Positions 1-15,400 of a DNA stretch of 64,000 nucleotides are shown here, in pieces; positions within the stretch are counted from its first letter, which is position 1; every line of letters starts with the position of its first letter. The DNA comes from Liolophura sinensis (taxonomy: Eukaryota; Mollusca; Polyplacophora; Chitonida; Chitonidae). The stretch spans positions 50,401,116 to 50,465,115 of the forward strand of contig NC_088301.1 of assembly GCF_032854445.1 (NCBI RefSeq), given 5' to 3'. The notes beneath the pieces were generated by a model. The model made no database searches. It was not told where the DNA came from and saw only the letters and a program-made list of their open reading frames with translations. Both the position numbers and the translations under genes were made by a program.

Positions 1-274
1 CCCTTAACAGCTTTACATAAAGACAGCAAAGCATTGCCTGTAGCAACAAAAACTTGAAAGTTGTGTATATATAAATACACATTGTGAGCTCCATGAAAAT
101 AAAGACCAAAACTCCCCTCATTAGCCAGAGAGGTATCACCTGGATCCATAAATCATTTGAAAAAGGCCAAATTTCAGCATTCCTATTATCACTGCCAGTT
201 AAATAGTCAAGATAAAACAACAGAGAAGGTATGTTCTCTGAAGGAGTTACTGAATACAAGAGAAGAAAACTTAC

Positions 275-410
275 CCATAGTTAAATTCATAATGATGCTG
301 AGCATATCATGCAGAGGTAGTTCTTCAATGTAAATCCTCTGTGGCAAACTTATAAATTTAATGCAAACATTGCCCAGAAAAAATTGCCAAGCCAATGCAC
401 TCCAAACAGG
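275..410 (-). CDS. Coding exon of the unidentified minus-strand gene
   Basis: This 136-nt exon is open in one frame and reads PVWSALAWQFFLGN, then KFISLPQRIYIEELPLHDM, ending MNLTMG. It starts after a TTAG acceptor and stops at a GTAAGT donor. It is one of the longest and best coding-like exons of the set, with a mixed hydrophobic and charged helical pattern. It enters in phase 0, matching the exit of the 3996-3942 exon, though a further exon may lie between. It leaves in phase 1 toward the left edge. Confidence 0.5.
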
Positions 411-3400
411 CTAATGCTGATACGAATAAGTAATAACTAAAGTCAACTTAAGTTTGGTGGGCCCAATTCAATATACATGTACACTAGAGCAGTGCTCTAC
501 ACCTACGTTATTCGCCGGAGTTTTGAAGTAATACTAGTGATCGGTGTGTGGGATTAAGAGGAAAAGGCTTAAATTGGGTGACTGACCTCATTTCTCCATA
601 ACTATAGACTGTTGACTGCTAAATAAGCGCGGGGAGTACGGGGTGGGGGGGGGGGGGGGGGGGGGATTCACAAAACATACATGCTGTGACCTAGTGTAAC
701 TCTTCAATAGTTGAGACTGGAAGGTACTGGGAAACTTAGGCAAGTCAGCTGACCAGCTCGACATAGTTATTGACCAATCCTGGTCCTGCTCACTTACAGG
801 AGTCCAGTAAGATGTCACCAAATCACAGGGCCACTCCTCTTACCCAACACCTTCCCATAAACATTCACCACTGACTCCTAACTTCTACTTCCCCCCCCCC
901 CCCTCCTCTATCAGTGCTTCCTTATTCTGCTTTTTAAGCTAAGAAACTTTTCCACAGCTTCCACAACACTACCCATTGTAGATGCAAGTTTAGCTTCTAA
1001 AGTTAGACTAACTAAAGTTAATATTTTCTTAAAACTTAACTAAGGAACATGACCGTCAGTCAATGCCAAACATTTTTCCGGACATAACTAAGGTTTCTTG
1101 CTAATCAGCATATTCTACAGTTGTCCACATTCACGGATCCTAACCTAACTGTCCAGTCACAGTCCTTGGGTGAATTCTCACATATTTCTTATCTCACTCA
1201 TCGCACAATACAAACTAAGTTAAACTTGTGCCCTTTCTGTTGTTTCAAAAACCTTGGGACTACCAAATTTGGATTATTCTCTCTTACAAAACACCTTTAT
1301 ACTGCACTGAATACAAAACGAAAACAGGATCACACTTTGACATGTTTTGGTTCCTTGGTTCTGTTGTCTTTGTGGAACTTCATTGTTTTCCTTTTCTATG
1401 AGAAAAGCAAACTGACTTAGAGCATTTAATGTAAATAAGACCCAGGCTATATTCCTCCCCAAAACCGTATTCCACATTAGCATCACTCAAAGAAAAACAT
1501 TAACGGAAGAGGAAACAGCTTTCAGTAAACAATATTTTCCAGCCTCCACATACTCCGCTTACATTTTCTCTTTGACAGCTTCATTTAATGTCACCAGGCT
1601 TGTTATCAAGTTTAATACGACAATGAGCACACTTGCACACATCTTGTGACTTCAGGCTGGACATAATTTCCTGAGAACACACACGTGAATGCAACTTGGT
1701 ACACTAAATCTTAATCAATCAAATATTTCCACACACATATATGAATATGAAAACATCATACATTCAATAAAAAAGCCTGTATAGATTAAATGAAGAAAAT
1801 TTGCTTCCTTTTCACTGTGTCATTGTGACAATCCATTCTACACAATTTTCTGTCTATTCCCTTGATGCCCATGAAAGAGGAGTTCCAGTAGTAAATTGTA
1901 GCCTCCACATACTGCAGTTTGGATACTTCAGAACTGATTGCACACTTTCAACTTCCCTGCGATGATATTTGTACCCTTGTACATAACATATACACATAGC
2001 ATCAAGCTTCACTATTTATCTGTGAGTCAGCAGAGTTATGTACAGGAATGTCAAGTTTGACATCAGCGCCCTACTTTTAGCAAAGGTCTTTGTTCCATCA
2101 GACCCCTGCTCTGTACTTCCATAAAGAAATATGAGCACCGATGAGTATTGTGTAAATAAATGTTAAAGTCTACATTAATTTGGTATTAGTTTTTCTCTGA
2201 CTTTGTTATTCTGTTTCATACGTTTACATACTTGATTTCCATATGCTCTTGCTGTGTGTATGTAAATAAGCCCACCAAAATTTTTGTTTCTGTAGCACAA
2301 TCCTGCAAATGATTGCATAGCTGCAATGAAATGTAAAATACCGAAATGTTTACTTCAATATTTGGAGACTTTTGTGTTGTTCAGCTCTTTTCTGTCGTAA
2401 CGCCTTCATTAAGGGCTATCCTGATTTCTTCAATAATCCATGATAAATGCAGTTGAACTCATGTTTGAATAGCACAGTCGTTTGAGACTCAAGCAGTTAA
2501 GGATATAAAGACATGAATGGTTCTATCAAACGTATATCTTGTTATTTCATAGCTAATGGCAAAAAGAAACAAAATAAATCATTGGACAAAATAATATAAT
2601 TCTACAAGGCCACCACAAACACTGGTGATTTCACAAAACACATAAAAAATCATCGCTTATACCACAGCTTCAGAAGACCTCAAATATTATCTACAAGATT
2701 CTCCCCTTCCCCTGGTGCATCAATGACAAAATCCAATATTCCATTTAGGACTTATTTTTTGTTGATGAAGTAGAAATACAATTTACATGTGCTCAACGTA
2801 ACTGATCAGGCGAGCATGTGGAACATAGTCCAACACTTCCCAAACACCAAGAAATGAGCAATATCAGATCAGGGAGCTTAATATATTGTATTTGATACAT
2901 ATCAACTGATTTCAATTCAGGCAAACAAGGCGTCAGATTATTAAGGAAATTGTGGCTATCATGAACTTTCAGTGATCTTGTCAGAATGCCTCTCTCTAAA
3001 TCGGATTTTGTCTAGACAAAGCAATATGGATGATCAATGTGGCGCCTGGGTTCAGGGGCTTGTGAAGTCCCATCGCTTCAATGATTCTTACAAGGTTACC
3101 AGGCTTATGACATATTTAGTCCGTTAACAGAAGGCCGTCAGCCAATCACTGTGCCAGCGTTGTGTAGGCCTACATCGTAATTCTTTGCACATGCCTATGA
3201 AAGCCAACAGATTCTATTGGCTGTCTGAAGCACTGACAATTACTGCAAGTGTTTAAATTCAATAGTTCTCGGATCAATGCTAAACCAGGGCATGGAAATG
3301 TAAGCATGTAAAAAATTTAGTTCTCTCCGTAACACGCAATGTTTTAAAACAGCCATCTCAAAATGAAATTTTTTAGTTCCTCTTGAATCTTTTTTTTTTT

Positions 3401-6400
3401 TGTTTTCCTTCCCTTTAAAGTAGCGAAAAATTTTAACACACAATATCCCTTAAAAGACAAAGATGACATGCAATCAATGACTGTGAGTACATTTATCAAT
3501 GCCACCAAACCCTGCTTTTGACAATCATAAAGTTAGCATATCAATATGCTAAACAACAAATCACACTGCATTCTGAACTTGAACTGTCCGTCCATACAGT
3601 ACCCTAGTTCCTCAACCTTTTCGCATATGAAAGGGCATATGAAAGGGCAGCTTTAAGTGCAATTTATGCATGTTTTTAATTTGATTTTGGAGAGACAAAA
3701 CTACATTGATTCCATTGTCACTGTGTTTCAGGGCATCACTAAATGTATAATTTTATACGTTTTAATTTTGCTTGAATAAAACACCTTTCAAACATGAGAA
3801 AAGATTGAAGAATTGCAGTAAAACTGCATACATAATTTCGTCATGATCAGACAATATTTGGAGCCGTTGTACATGGAGAGCAACCACCAATACCAGTAAG
3901 AGAAATCCTTAAACATGCAAAACCTATATGCACAGATCTACCTGGTTTTCGAACATTATTGGAGGTTCCACAAAATCAGCCCGAACACTAGAAAGACTAA
4001 ATCTTTTTTTGGTTTCTGGTTAATAAGAGCCATTGTCATGCTAGTTCATTTCATTGCTTTGCTTTGGGTTTAATGTCGTTTTCAATACTATTTCCACCAC
4101 ATCACATGTGAACCAGGCGACAGTTCCACAAAGCCAGCTTTGATTTAAGTCAAAATTTTAGAGCTTATTTTTGGGCTCTGTAAACTAAAATTTTTACCAC
4201 CTCACCAATGACAGTTCAAAACAAATGTGCCAAAATTTCATTATTTTACTACTACGCATTTACTACCTATGCCAACTCATAACACATAATTCTAATTGCA
4301 AAAGTGATGACAGCACTGCAAAAGATAATTCCAAAAAAACAATCTAGCTAATCTTCCCTACATTTCATTAAATCATACCCATGTTATTAACTTTTTTTCA
4401 TAGAAATGACAATGGGCTGATCTTCTAACAGCCTTAATTTAAAATACTGAATGCATAACAATTTATCTTCTTAAATTGGTCTACCTTACACTGAAGCTGA
4501 ATGGCACATATAAAAGTATTCTTCACACTGTTGTACATAACCAAATGCACTGCATTACTGATGCTCTGAATATACAAATTTCTACCATTACATGTACATG
4601 TAGATGCATGTCTACCAAAGTCACAGGTGCTTTGTGCCGTAAGGGTCTTCCTGTAAAATATTGATCAACAAAATCATACATGTGGATCATGTGTATGTAA
4701 TAAGATTTCAGGTGCAAACAGCAGCTGCCAGTCGCAGCCCATAAGCTGCACATACTGATCTGCCCTTTCTAAGAGCCAGGATAACACAGAGCACAAAAGA
4801 GATGGCTTGCCAGACTCAGATTCAATGCAGATCCCTCCTGTAATAACACAATTCACACATATGAAATAAGAGACAAACAGAAAGGCAGATGTCAGCAATT
4901 GAACTTTTAAATACTATTGGATGATGTGCCATAGGGTTGTATCATTTTACACAAGATCATCTCAGGTCTCCAAAACTATATTGGCACAAAGACATAAATG
5001 TGACAATGCCATGTCACCTTACCCTGGCACTATGTCACATGTGAGAACTGAGCCGTCTCACCTTACTCTGACACTGTCACGTGCGAGACTTAAGAACTGA
5101 ACTGTGTCACCTTACTCTGACACTTTGTCACGTGTGAGACTTGAGAACTGAACTGTCACCTTGCTCTGACACTATGTCACATGTGAGACTTGAAAACTAA
5201 ACTGTGTCACCTTACCCTGGCACTATGTCAAATCTGAGAGTTGAAAACTAAGCTGTGTCACCTTACCCTGGCACAACAGTATGTCACATGTGAGAGCTGA
5301 AACTAAGCTGTGTCACCTTACCCTGGCACTATGTCAAATCTGAGAGCTGAAAACTAAGCTGTGTCACCTTACCCTGGCACAACACTATGTCACATGTGAG
5401 AGCTGAGAACTAAGCTGTGTCACCTTACCCTGCCACAATGATATGTCACATGTGAAAGCTGAAAACTAAGCTGTGTCACCTTACCCTGACACTACAGTAT
5501 GTCACATGTGATAGCTGAGAACTAAGCTGTGTCACCTTATCCTGGCACTATGTCACATGTGTGACCCGAGAACTAAGCTGTGTCACCTTACCCTGCCACA
5601 ACGATATGTCACGTGAGAGCTGAAAACTAAGCTGTGTCACCTTACCCTGACACTACAGTATGTCACATGTGATAGCTGAGAACTAAGCTGTGTCACTTTA
5701 TCCTGGCACTATGTCACATGTGTGACCCGAGAACTAAGCTGTGTCACCTTACCCTGGCACTATGTCACATGTGAGAGCTGAGAAATGAACTGTGTCACCT
5801 TACTCTGACCCTGACACTGTCACGTGTGACCTGAGAACTAAGCTGCGTCGCCTAACCCTGACACTACAGTATGTCACATGTGAGAGCTGAGAACTGAATT
5901 GTGTCACCTTGCCCTGACTACACTACTTTACATTTATGTCACATGTGGGAGGGGCCTGACAACACCACTGTTTCGCCCTACCCTGATACTATGTCACATG
6001 TGGGACACAAGAACTGAGCTGTGACACATGTGAGACCTAAGAGCTAAGCTGCAACACCTTATTCTGCCACTAAGGCACCATGTGCAGAGACATCACTTGA
6101 TGTGAGCTGAACAAACCAACTGAACATGCTCTGGTGATGCAAGTATTATGTCTTTGAACATTTCAACAATGAAAATGATGATCAGACTTCAATACTTCAA
6201 GTGTCGATGGGATCCTTATAAAAATGGATAACCATGTGTACTTACTGATTTCCAGGGAGGGTGTGAAAACGGTGGACAACTCATCCTCCTGATCCTGCAA
6301 CGTTGTTATTTAGATAAGGGTAATACGTCACTAACTACAGAACAGAACAAAGTCACCTTATCAGATATCTGCGCAAACTCGATCCCGAAAACCTACATGC

Positions 6401-9400
6401 AAGCTAGTGTCAAGGATACAAGAACATCTTCATCAGAAGAGCTCTCCAACATTCTGACTTGAATAACCAAATTTTTCATGATTTAATACATCAGGTGAGT
6501 ATTACCTTGGCATCCAGCAGGAGAAGGCACCAATATGGACTGACTACCAGATATCTGAGAGCCGAGATTCTTGGAATCCGAATCCACTGTGAGAGTGGTC
6601 CTATTGAGTGATGTTCTGACGTCAATGAATTAACAGCCTCAATCTCCCTACGTCTCTCTTCTTAACAGCAACCCAGAACACTTATGATACAGGGATATAA
6701 ATATGGCCATTGATACCTTAAGTGGCTCTTGATAATAACCAACATATTTGAATAGCTCTTGCTTCCAAAAACCCAAACTGACTCTCCTCGTTTACAAATG
6801 ATTAGCGCCTCACACAGAACCATTCTCAACTCTTTTGCTTGATCATCACTGGAACTTGACCATCATATCAGAGGGCCAACGATGCCACAGAGAAGTGCTT
6901 CATGAAAGTATTACAAAAAAAAATAACAAAAATTTAAAAAAAAACGCTCTCTATTGTTAAATCTTTAACTACTTTAACAAAAAATGGCAAAAAAAATCAA
7001 GTCTCACTTTTTTAGATCAAGTTATTAAGCTACAAGTAGAAATGGGCTGATACTTAGTTTAAAACGTTCTACAGATTATTTTACATTTCTAAAAATTAAG
7101 AACATAAAACTTGTGATGTTTTGAGTAAACATTACAGAATGGCATTACTATTTCCAAATGGATGTATCTAGATATACATATATAAAATGTTCTGAAAAAA
7201 CCTTGAATGTCACAAAATATAAAGCAATTGCTTCAATTTCTGAATACCAAAAAATTACAAGAAAGTGGATGTTTTGCATTCCAGGTGAAAACTGTATGAA
7301 AAAAAACAAAAAGAAGAAGAAACCACCAAAGGCTGTGTGGAAGGATACACATGGCAAAGATTAATACATAATGATGTTTTTTTTTCAGGGGTAGGAGGGA
7401 AGGTTGTACAACAAAGATTTTTGCTGTTCAGAGTTTACAGGTTTTATTGTCACTTAAAAATCTTGAAGAATATCAGGTAATTCTCTGGAGAGATACATAA
7501 TAGTTCTATTAAAGTCAGCTCACAAGACAAAGAAGACAGAAACAGAAGGAACACTAACACTATAATAGTCACAATTTCTGGAGTACATGTATTCCTGCCT
7601 GCCTGGTTTCTTTACCCTACCAGTATTTTTTTGTTTTTGGCCTAGACACCTGTAAAAGTTATCAGGGTAATACGTCGCACCTGAAGGCCATGGTGACCTA
7701 TGCGAGGCTTACACATCGTACACTGCTGTTCAGGTTATGGAATTATCCAAAAAGAGTAGACCTTGAAATACATGTACTTTTTCTTGGCCATTACTATGTA
7801 TTTGCAATAATCTTGTTGAAAATGGGTGAAACTGGCCAAAGCGGGAATTTGATCTGTACTTGTCAAGGTAAAGATATGTACCATGATTCAATTCAATTTG
7901 ATGAACAGTGTTGAAAAAAAGTCCAGAAAAATGTTCAAACTCCATATCTGAATAAAAATGGCCCTACTTTGTTCAAACTGAACATACAAGCTGTAGGGTT
8001 CAACACTTGAACTTGACCTGTAATAGTAAAGCCGTACCAACTGTTTTCCAAAAAATTTTTATGACCGACTGATCACTGGGATGCAAACCTATAGTTCCTT
8101 CTATGTTTACCTGTAGGAAGGATATATACACTTCATTTATCAGATTTTTAACAGAAACAATGGTAACAATATAAACACCTTAGACTGATGTATAGCACAG
8201 ATTTATAAAAAAAAAGGGGAGAATCAACTGTAACCTGTACACACAGCTTTCACACTCTCACATCCTCCAACATCCAGTCTCATATCTGATGCAAACATAT
8301 ATCAACACACACACACACTGGTCACATATGGAATTTCTTAGCTGCAACTGGCAAGCTCATATTTGATACATCCCGGTATATAGTATTAGGTGAGCTCTGA
8401 GCAACACACCTGCTTGAGATCAGCTTAATTTAGACATAACATCTGGTTTATCTGAGACATCAATTCATTGTTTTTTCTTTCTTTTTTTTCTTTAGTAAGA
8501 TATGTGATGTGTAGATGAAAATTATGGTACTAATAAGATGAATGCCCTAATTTTGTTAAATAAAATATTTAAACCATCATTCAAGTAAATCACACAATAC
8601 ACAGCTTTGTACTTGTATTTTATATACTTTCATCAAAGAAAATCTTTTTCAATTCAGCAATATTCGGGAGAAAATTCGGCTAGAATCATTCAATGACGTC
8701 AGTATCAAACAGCTGTGATGTGAAATATTGACATGATATCAGCGATAAAAGGGAAATGTTTATTTCAATACCAGATGCTACATCACAGCCCAATTCAGTT
8801 GTCTCTTAAAATGTTGGCAACTGACATGAGCTCAGATAAGTGATTTTTTTTTAAATTTATTTTATTGAAAAATTTATTGATAGACTATTAATGTTGGTCT
8901 AATACAATATTGATCATTTTCATGCATGGAAGAAACCAAGAGCCCACAGCAAACCATAGGGATCTGGCAATTAAATGACAATTTTCCCACACATTTAATA
9001 CAGATGTATTATGCAATATTGGTGAATGCTATATCCAATGAATTTATGAATATCCATCTAAACTGGAAGATGAGAACAATTAGCTTATAGCCACACTGAG
9101 GGTCGAATTCTACACAGTCAATTATAACTTCAGTCATAAGGGAGAGAATATGTTCTCTGGGCTTAACCTGAATAACCCTCCAAAAAGAACCCTTCTCTAA
9201 AGTTTATATTTTGATTATCCTAGAAGCTGAAACTTTGTAGTTTCTTTAAAAAACTGCATATTAAATCTGTTACTGGCTCCAACTGTTCGTTACCATATTG
9301 CTTAGGCTATGTGGTAGTCTGTAAAACGTAGCAGACCACTGATCTATTCAGTCACGATATTGGACATACAGCACATAGGGAAGTGTAAGAAAGTTTCCTT

Positions 9401-12400
9401 CTCCAGTTCCACTTACCAAATTGTCTATGCATATACATTTGTTAAGCATATTTAATGGGGCTACAAAGTTTCAATTATTTATGTAAACGCTGGAAACTGT
9501 AAAAGCTTACTATTAGTCAATAATGTCACATGACAACCTGATTTAGAGTTTTGAAACAAGCAGAAACATATAGAAATGAATTCTTTTTTTCTGTTTATAC
9601 TGAGGTAAAAGAATCAAGCCGTGCATGAAGGCATCTTGGTAGCCATAAAACTGCAGGCAATTTTATTTTTTTGTTTTAAATCCCGATCTTTTTCATTGAT
9701 CAGATTACTAGGCTCTGGTTGCAACCTTTTTAAGGACGGCCTGACGTCTATGGCATTCACATCACTGTGTAATGCTCCTATTAACACAGAAGAATCTGTT
9801 ACCTAAGCTTGCAACTCATGTTATTTCTGCACTCTGTGACTTGGCACACTATCTCCATTTCATCTATTTCTCATTAATTTGCTCATGTGAAAATGAAACT
9901 TTTGTGAATACTTTTCTTCAGTCTACTCACATACATGTAAACGTACAATATATAACTTAAACACATTTCCTGCAATGTTCACAAAACACTAGAAAAAGAT
10001 AAAAGAAACACATATTTTACAAAAAAAAACCAACAAAAGTGTAAATGTTCTTCTGCGTGACTTGAAAAGGCACAACAGAGGTGTGAGCAGAAAACTTTGT
10101 TTTAGTCTCAGAAGTTGACATCTAATTCAGAAAGAATCCTATTCAGATGCATACATCTTTCTAGAAACCAGTTTATGTCATTTTAAAAATAAACAATACT
10201 CAAACAAGTTGTACAATGAAATAAACATGTTCACCATACAAGATTTTTTTCTTAGTTCTTGTTAGCACATATGATGTAGATGATCTAAAAAACCCTCCAA
10301 ATTTAGGTGGCAAATTCTTCCAGATTCTGAGAGATATTCTGAGAGTTCACCTTAAAAATGTTCACTCAGGTGGTGGAGTGATATCCTACTAGAAAACTCT
10401 AAGTTTAGCATCAAAATTTACTGACATTTATTTGTATCTAAAATGTGCTTTTTGGAGGGGGGGAATTTTAGGCCGTTTACAGTACAAAACCAAACAAACG
10501 CTTGTTTAATGCATGCGATTGTGATTTCTTTTTCTATACTTAAAAACTATCTGCGAACCTTTAATCTATTTTAAAGTATCACACCAACAATTCAGGGCTT
10601 ATAATACCCTTCAACTGAATTGATACTTCAATTTGTTAAAAACATTATCTGTAAATTTATTTGCTGTTTGTTTTTTTAATAACAACCTATTATTACCACA
10701 TCCATTTATTATCACAATTAAAGTTTTACAGAGTCGTTGTAAATATTCAACATTTGTACCTGAAACACACATATAGAACTCCAGGTATTTCTTAACTATA
10801 AAAGCTCTGAGGGTCAAGAATGAAGTGGATTTATTCTACCATATGCATATCACACTTACTTTAATTTTTGTGTTTGTTTGTTCTTTTTTGCCGTACTCCA
10901 GAATTTAAATTTACTTGGGGGAGATATATTGTGTTATGGTCAGAAAGATTTGGAATCTCGAACAAATCAGTATCAATAACACTGCTATCCATAAACTGTA
11001 TTCATTATTTGCTTTAGGTTTATCAGCATATCAAAAAATTATTTTGGTCACATCAGGACGGTCTTTCAACAATAGAGCCTCCATCAGATTATTGCCTCAC
11101 CGCTCAGAATACTAAATGAGGTGGCAACCTTCAAGTACAAATGTCTCATTGCATAAGAGCTGGTGAAAACCAAGCTAAGCATACAGTTCTTGAGATCATG
11201 GGATTATCATGTGATACCTGAATGAAATAGATAAAGGCTTCAGCCCAGACAAATGCAAAAACCATCAGCCTTCCACGTGGTTATGGTCAATAAGACGGCA
11301 TAAATGTCAACAGCAACAAGGTAATCAAATGAAGACTTATGAAGCGTTGTTTATTCAGTGACCGTTTCACAGACAGAAAGCCACGCTACCTCAGACGACA
11401 TGCAAAGGTCAATTTACTAACATCCAAAATTCTGAATGATATTCCTGGAATGTTCAAATGCACTGATGATTTTTAAGGTATTAAAACAGACAAATATAAG
11501 CACACTTTGTACAAAATAAGTTGGGCACAGTTTTATTCAACATTTGACATTACTTTTGAAAAGATATAGCAGATGCACCTATGGTTTATATTTCTTAATT
11601 TATTTGTTGGTTTTGCTGGCTTTGATTTTTTTTTTTGTTTTTTTTTCACGATCACAAAGACTTGTAAAGATGTTTTAGGTCATAAATGTACATTAAGAGT
11701 ATTCCATATAAATGTAAAACACAAAAGAGAGTTGTTGTTTTTTTTGGGACTTTCCAATGTTGAATATTGCCAATCAAAGGAGAGTTCCTCCAAAGGGACA
11801 AGCCAGGGTCATAACTCTTATTAAGCTTTACTCATAACAGGGTATATAGCCCTAACAAATGTTAACGGTGCCGCCTCACTAAAGCACTGTGCAAAGGACA
11901 CCAGCTACAACCCTTTGCAGAGTCATATCCAGCAAGAGCAATGTCCACTGTACTACATAAAGAATATTTTATTTCTGTTATTCGCATATACATGTAGATG
12001 CATTAGAGCCATTCAGATTTCCTTTCCCTTCTGTACACTTTGTCAGAAACATGAATGATATTTTCATTTCACTGACCCTATATAGACCCCCTGAATAAAG
12101 TTGCTGTTCTGTCTTTTCGTTGAGATATTGGAATGTAGGCTAAAATGAGGGAGGAAAGTTTTCTGTAAGTTCTTTTCCAGCTAATCAGTATTTCATTCTG
12201 TGCCGGATCCAATAAAGATCCAATTTTTTCATGTGGTTGAGGCTGACACTCTGCTGTCAATAGGTCAACTAACTGATGTTTGGTGTATTAAAGAGTGAGT
12301 GAGTACTTGGGGTTTAACGTCGTACTTAACAATTTTTCAGTCATATGACAATGAAGGGTCATTAGAGTGCATGTAATGTGCCTCCTTGCTCTAGGACGGG

Positions 12401-15400
12401 GGTTTTCACCCCTCTTTTATCTAGTGCTGCTTCACTGAGACGCCTTACCGAAGGCTAGTAAGCTGCCCCACCCAAGCCATTATACTGATACCGGTCAACC
12501 AGTCCTTGCACTATCCCCTTCATGCTGAAGGGTCCTGTGACTTGACCCAGGATTGATCCGGGATCTACCGTTCCCGAAGCGGACCCTCTACCGACTGTGC
12601 TATCGGGGCCAGTCATATTATAAAGAAGTTGTCTCATGAATAAAGGCTGATATGGACTCACCCTATGTTCATGTGGCGGAAGCATGTACAAGCTTGGGCA
12701 AAACTAAAACTCATCCATAACAGCTTGTATTCATTCAATATAAATAACCTGTAAAATGATAGGAATGTAAACAGGTGTATGGTCTGTGAAGAGCAGGCAG
12801 ATCTTTGCGGAACCATCCTATTGTGGCAGATCTCTAACAAACCTGTTAAATAAGAGGTATGGTCCAAACCAGCGGGAGCTGGATTTGAGCCTGTGACGTC
12901 CCTGGTCAAAGACTACATGTACTTTTCTCTAAGCAGAAGCCAGACACATCTATACGTACCTGCTTGTGTCATCTGTAAACTACAAAGATCATCTTACCCT
13001 TTATAGTGCTTTCCAGATCCACGGTGATGGTTTTGTCACAAAAATTCTTTCCATTAAGTGATACCAGTCTTCATCGATCAATGTCTAAAAAGATACAAAG
13101 AGCATTTAAAAATTTAATTGTATATATATTCAAAAATTTATTGAATGGAATTTTGTGGAAAATATGGCAATTATAACCTCAACACTACAACTGTAGGGAC
13201 TTGTCCTAACAATACATATGTACACATAAATGATTACATGGTTACTATCCCCATACTGGTTTAGATTCTTGCATGAGAAGAGATTCTTACAAACAGCCGT
13301 CAAAGTCTTCCACACCTGTCTACGAGAGGCGTGTCTGTCATCACTTTCATCAAATTTAGGTGAGTAATCTACTACTTGCCATAAAATAGGTTAGTGTATT
13401 ATTTGATTGTTGCTCAAGAATTTTTCTGTTTTTTCATGGTTGGAGGATACCACAGTGCCCAGCGTAAACCATCTACCTTTGGCAAGATTACAGGCCAGCT
13501 TTCCCCATATGATGCACAGATATATCACTGGCTGCTTATTGTCAATCTGAGCAGGGGAAATTTGTATGTTAAGATATTAACATTGTTTGTTTGTAAGATA
13601 TTAAAACGTTTGAGTTCTACTCGATATTAGCTCCCAGCCAGGCCTGTTTTCGATTAAACGCTACAAAGTGAGCTCCCTTTTGACATCACATCCCTGCATT
13701 ACTGCAATATAGGCCATGAACAGAAGGGTTAATTCATGGAATTTATCCAGGCCTGATGTGCAATAACAGCAATAAAAGCAATTACATTTAATCGTCATCA
13801 ATATGTTCTCTAGCGCAGTTGGGTGATACAAAGTCCAAAAATTCTGGCAGCTTTTTTGTTTTTGTTTTTTTAAGACCAATGCACCTCAACTTCCATTTTA
13901 TAACAAAGGTTTATACTGTTTAGTAGGTCTACTGAGCTGAAAAACAGTGATGTCATAGCTATAAGGGACAATGTGGAACTGTGTCAATATAGAAGTGTAC
14001 ACCGAGTCAGACGTCTATAGAATATCTGATTTCTATGGACATACACCAGTGCAGTGTGGACACTAGTACACAAAGGTTTAAACAAGGCTGCTTTAAAAGT
14101 ATATTACCACTTATAAAAAAGAACCTCTACACATTTGAGCAACCATTTCTACAATTACAAAACAAATTACAAATTTACAGCATCTGCATACATTTTCTTA
14201 AAGAGTATGTACATATAGACCTACAAGTACGATTTTTAAATATACAACAGTCCTTTCTGTTTAATAGCAAGGTGAGCACAATGTCCATGGATGTCTGTGT
14301 ATACATGTAAATAGGTAACCTGTAAATAAGTCACAAACAGTATCACGGCCATTTGAATCTTAGCCAGGCATGGTGGTGATACATTGTCTAGTACACATAA
14401 CACACCTGAGCAGATCTTAACAACACTGGTAAAATTCATGAATTTCACATTACTGACTACTGAGCTCAAGTATAGTACACATCTTGATCATGATCACATT
14501 CAATTCGAATCATCTGGACCATCAAAAAGATATATCCAGGCCTATATCAAGATCAGGTGCAGTGGATCAATGAAATGGCCACACAAGAAATGATTTCTTG
14601 TCAGGATCAATAAACATTAAACCATCTCCCTAATCATTACCTGTAACCTGTAAATATCACAAACACTACATGTTTATAAATATAATGCAGAGTGTATGAA
14701 CACCGGCACATGTGACAAGGCAGACCTGTAACCTTACACAGTCTACAGAGATCTTTGCAGCATGTGACTCGCAATACCTGAGAATGAGACTTGGCTAGAC
14801 AGGTAAGAGACAGGGACATGACTGAGCTGAGCACCCATGGACAAAGTATATATCTAGATACAGCAGGCATTCCCAACCCTCTGCACCCTAAATATATTGC
14901 CTGACCTACATACCCTCCTCAGTAATAGGCCATCTCACCGGCTTCAGCCTGCCAAGTAAAAAGTAGTCGATTTGGAGAGCACTCTGCTAAATTACATCCC
15001 ACATAGCTTAAGTGATACAACTCAAGTACTACTGAAGAGAAAAACTACACAAATTTACCTCCCAAATCTTTGTGAGACTTCCAAATGCGCCCCTATATCC
15101 CGGCAGCTAGCAGCAGCTTTAGACCAGTCACACTGAAAGACTAAATGCTATACAGACTTCTATTCGACCCAGATTCTATTACAGGGACTAGCATAGAGAG
15201 ACCTTGAAATCAGCTGATCACTGTGTGACACTGCTCAAGCAGGCTGGCAATCCAGGGGAGAAAACTCTGATTACATCTGACAAAGGCAGGTCGAAAGTGG
15301 GACAATCGTCATCAAGTGTCACCTGAATGCAAATTATCTTGGCCAGTCAGGTGTACATAAAAACATTCTGTTTCTATGTACATGTACCTGTATTAACTTC

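Larger units (their letters stand above)
411..4719. other. Introns, mostly non-coding
   Basis: This is AT-rich sequence between candidate exons, holding the poly-G tract, one MITE copy (3607-3822) and the candidate exon 3996-3942. A short frame around 3,000-3,110 is open on both strands (minus reading has IIEAMGLHKPLNPG) but lacks convincing splice sites. Nothing else is supported. Confidence 0.4.

Noticed and set aside
588..821. Minus-strand ORF with a proline run
   Set aside because: The proline run is the poly-G tract read in reverse; no good acceptor precedes it.
4720..4837. Identity of the hidden gene as Mediator subunit 16
   Set aside because: The resemblance is limited to a leucine-rich helix and GCDW-type wording; the other exons do not match what I recall of the family.
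5010..6070. Possible CRISPR-like array
   Set aside because: Units are contiguous and diverge along their whole length with no unique spacers, in a eukaryotic intron; it is a minisatellite.
13053..13058. In-frame TGA as a possible selenocysteine codon in a minus-strand exon
   Set aside because: A downstream acceptor (GATGAAG at about 13,069) gives a phase-compatible exon without the TGA, and no SECIS element was sought or seen.
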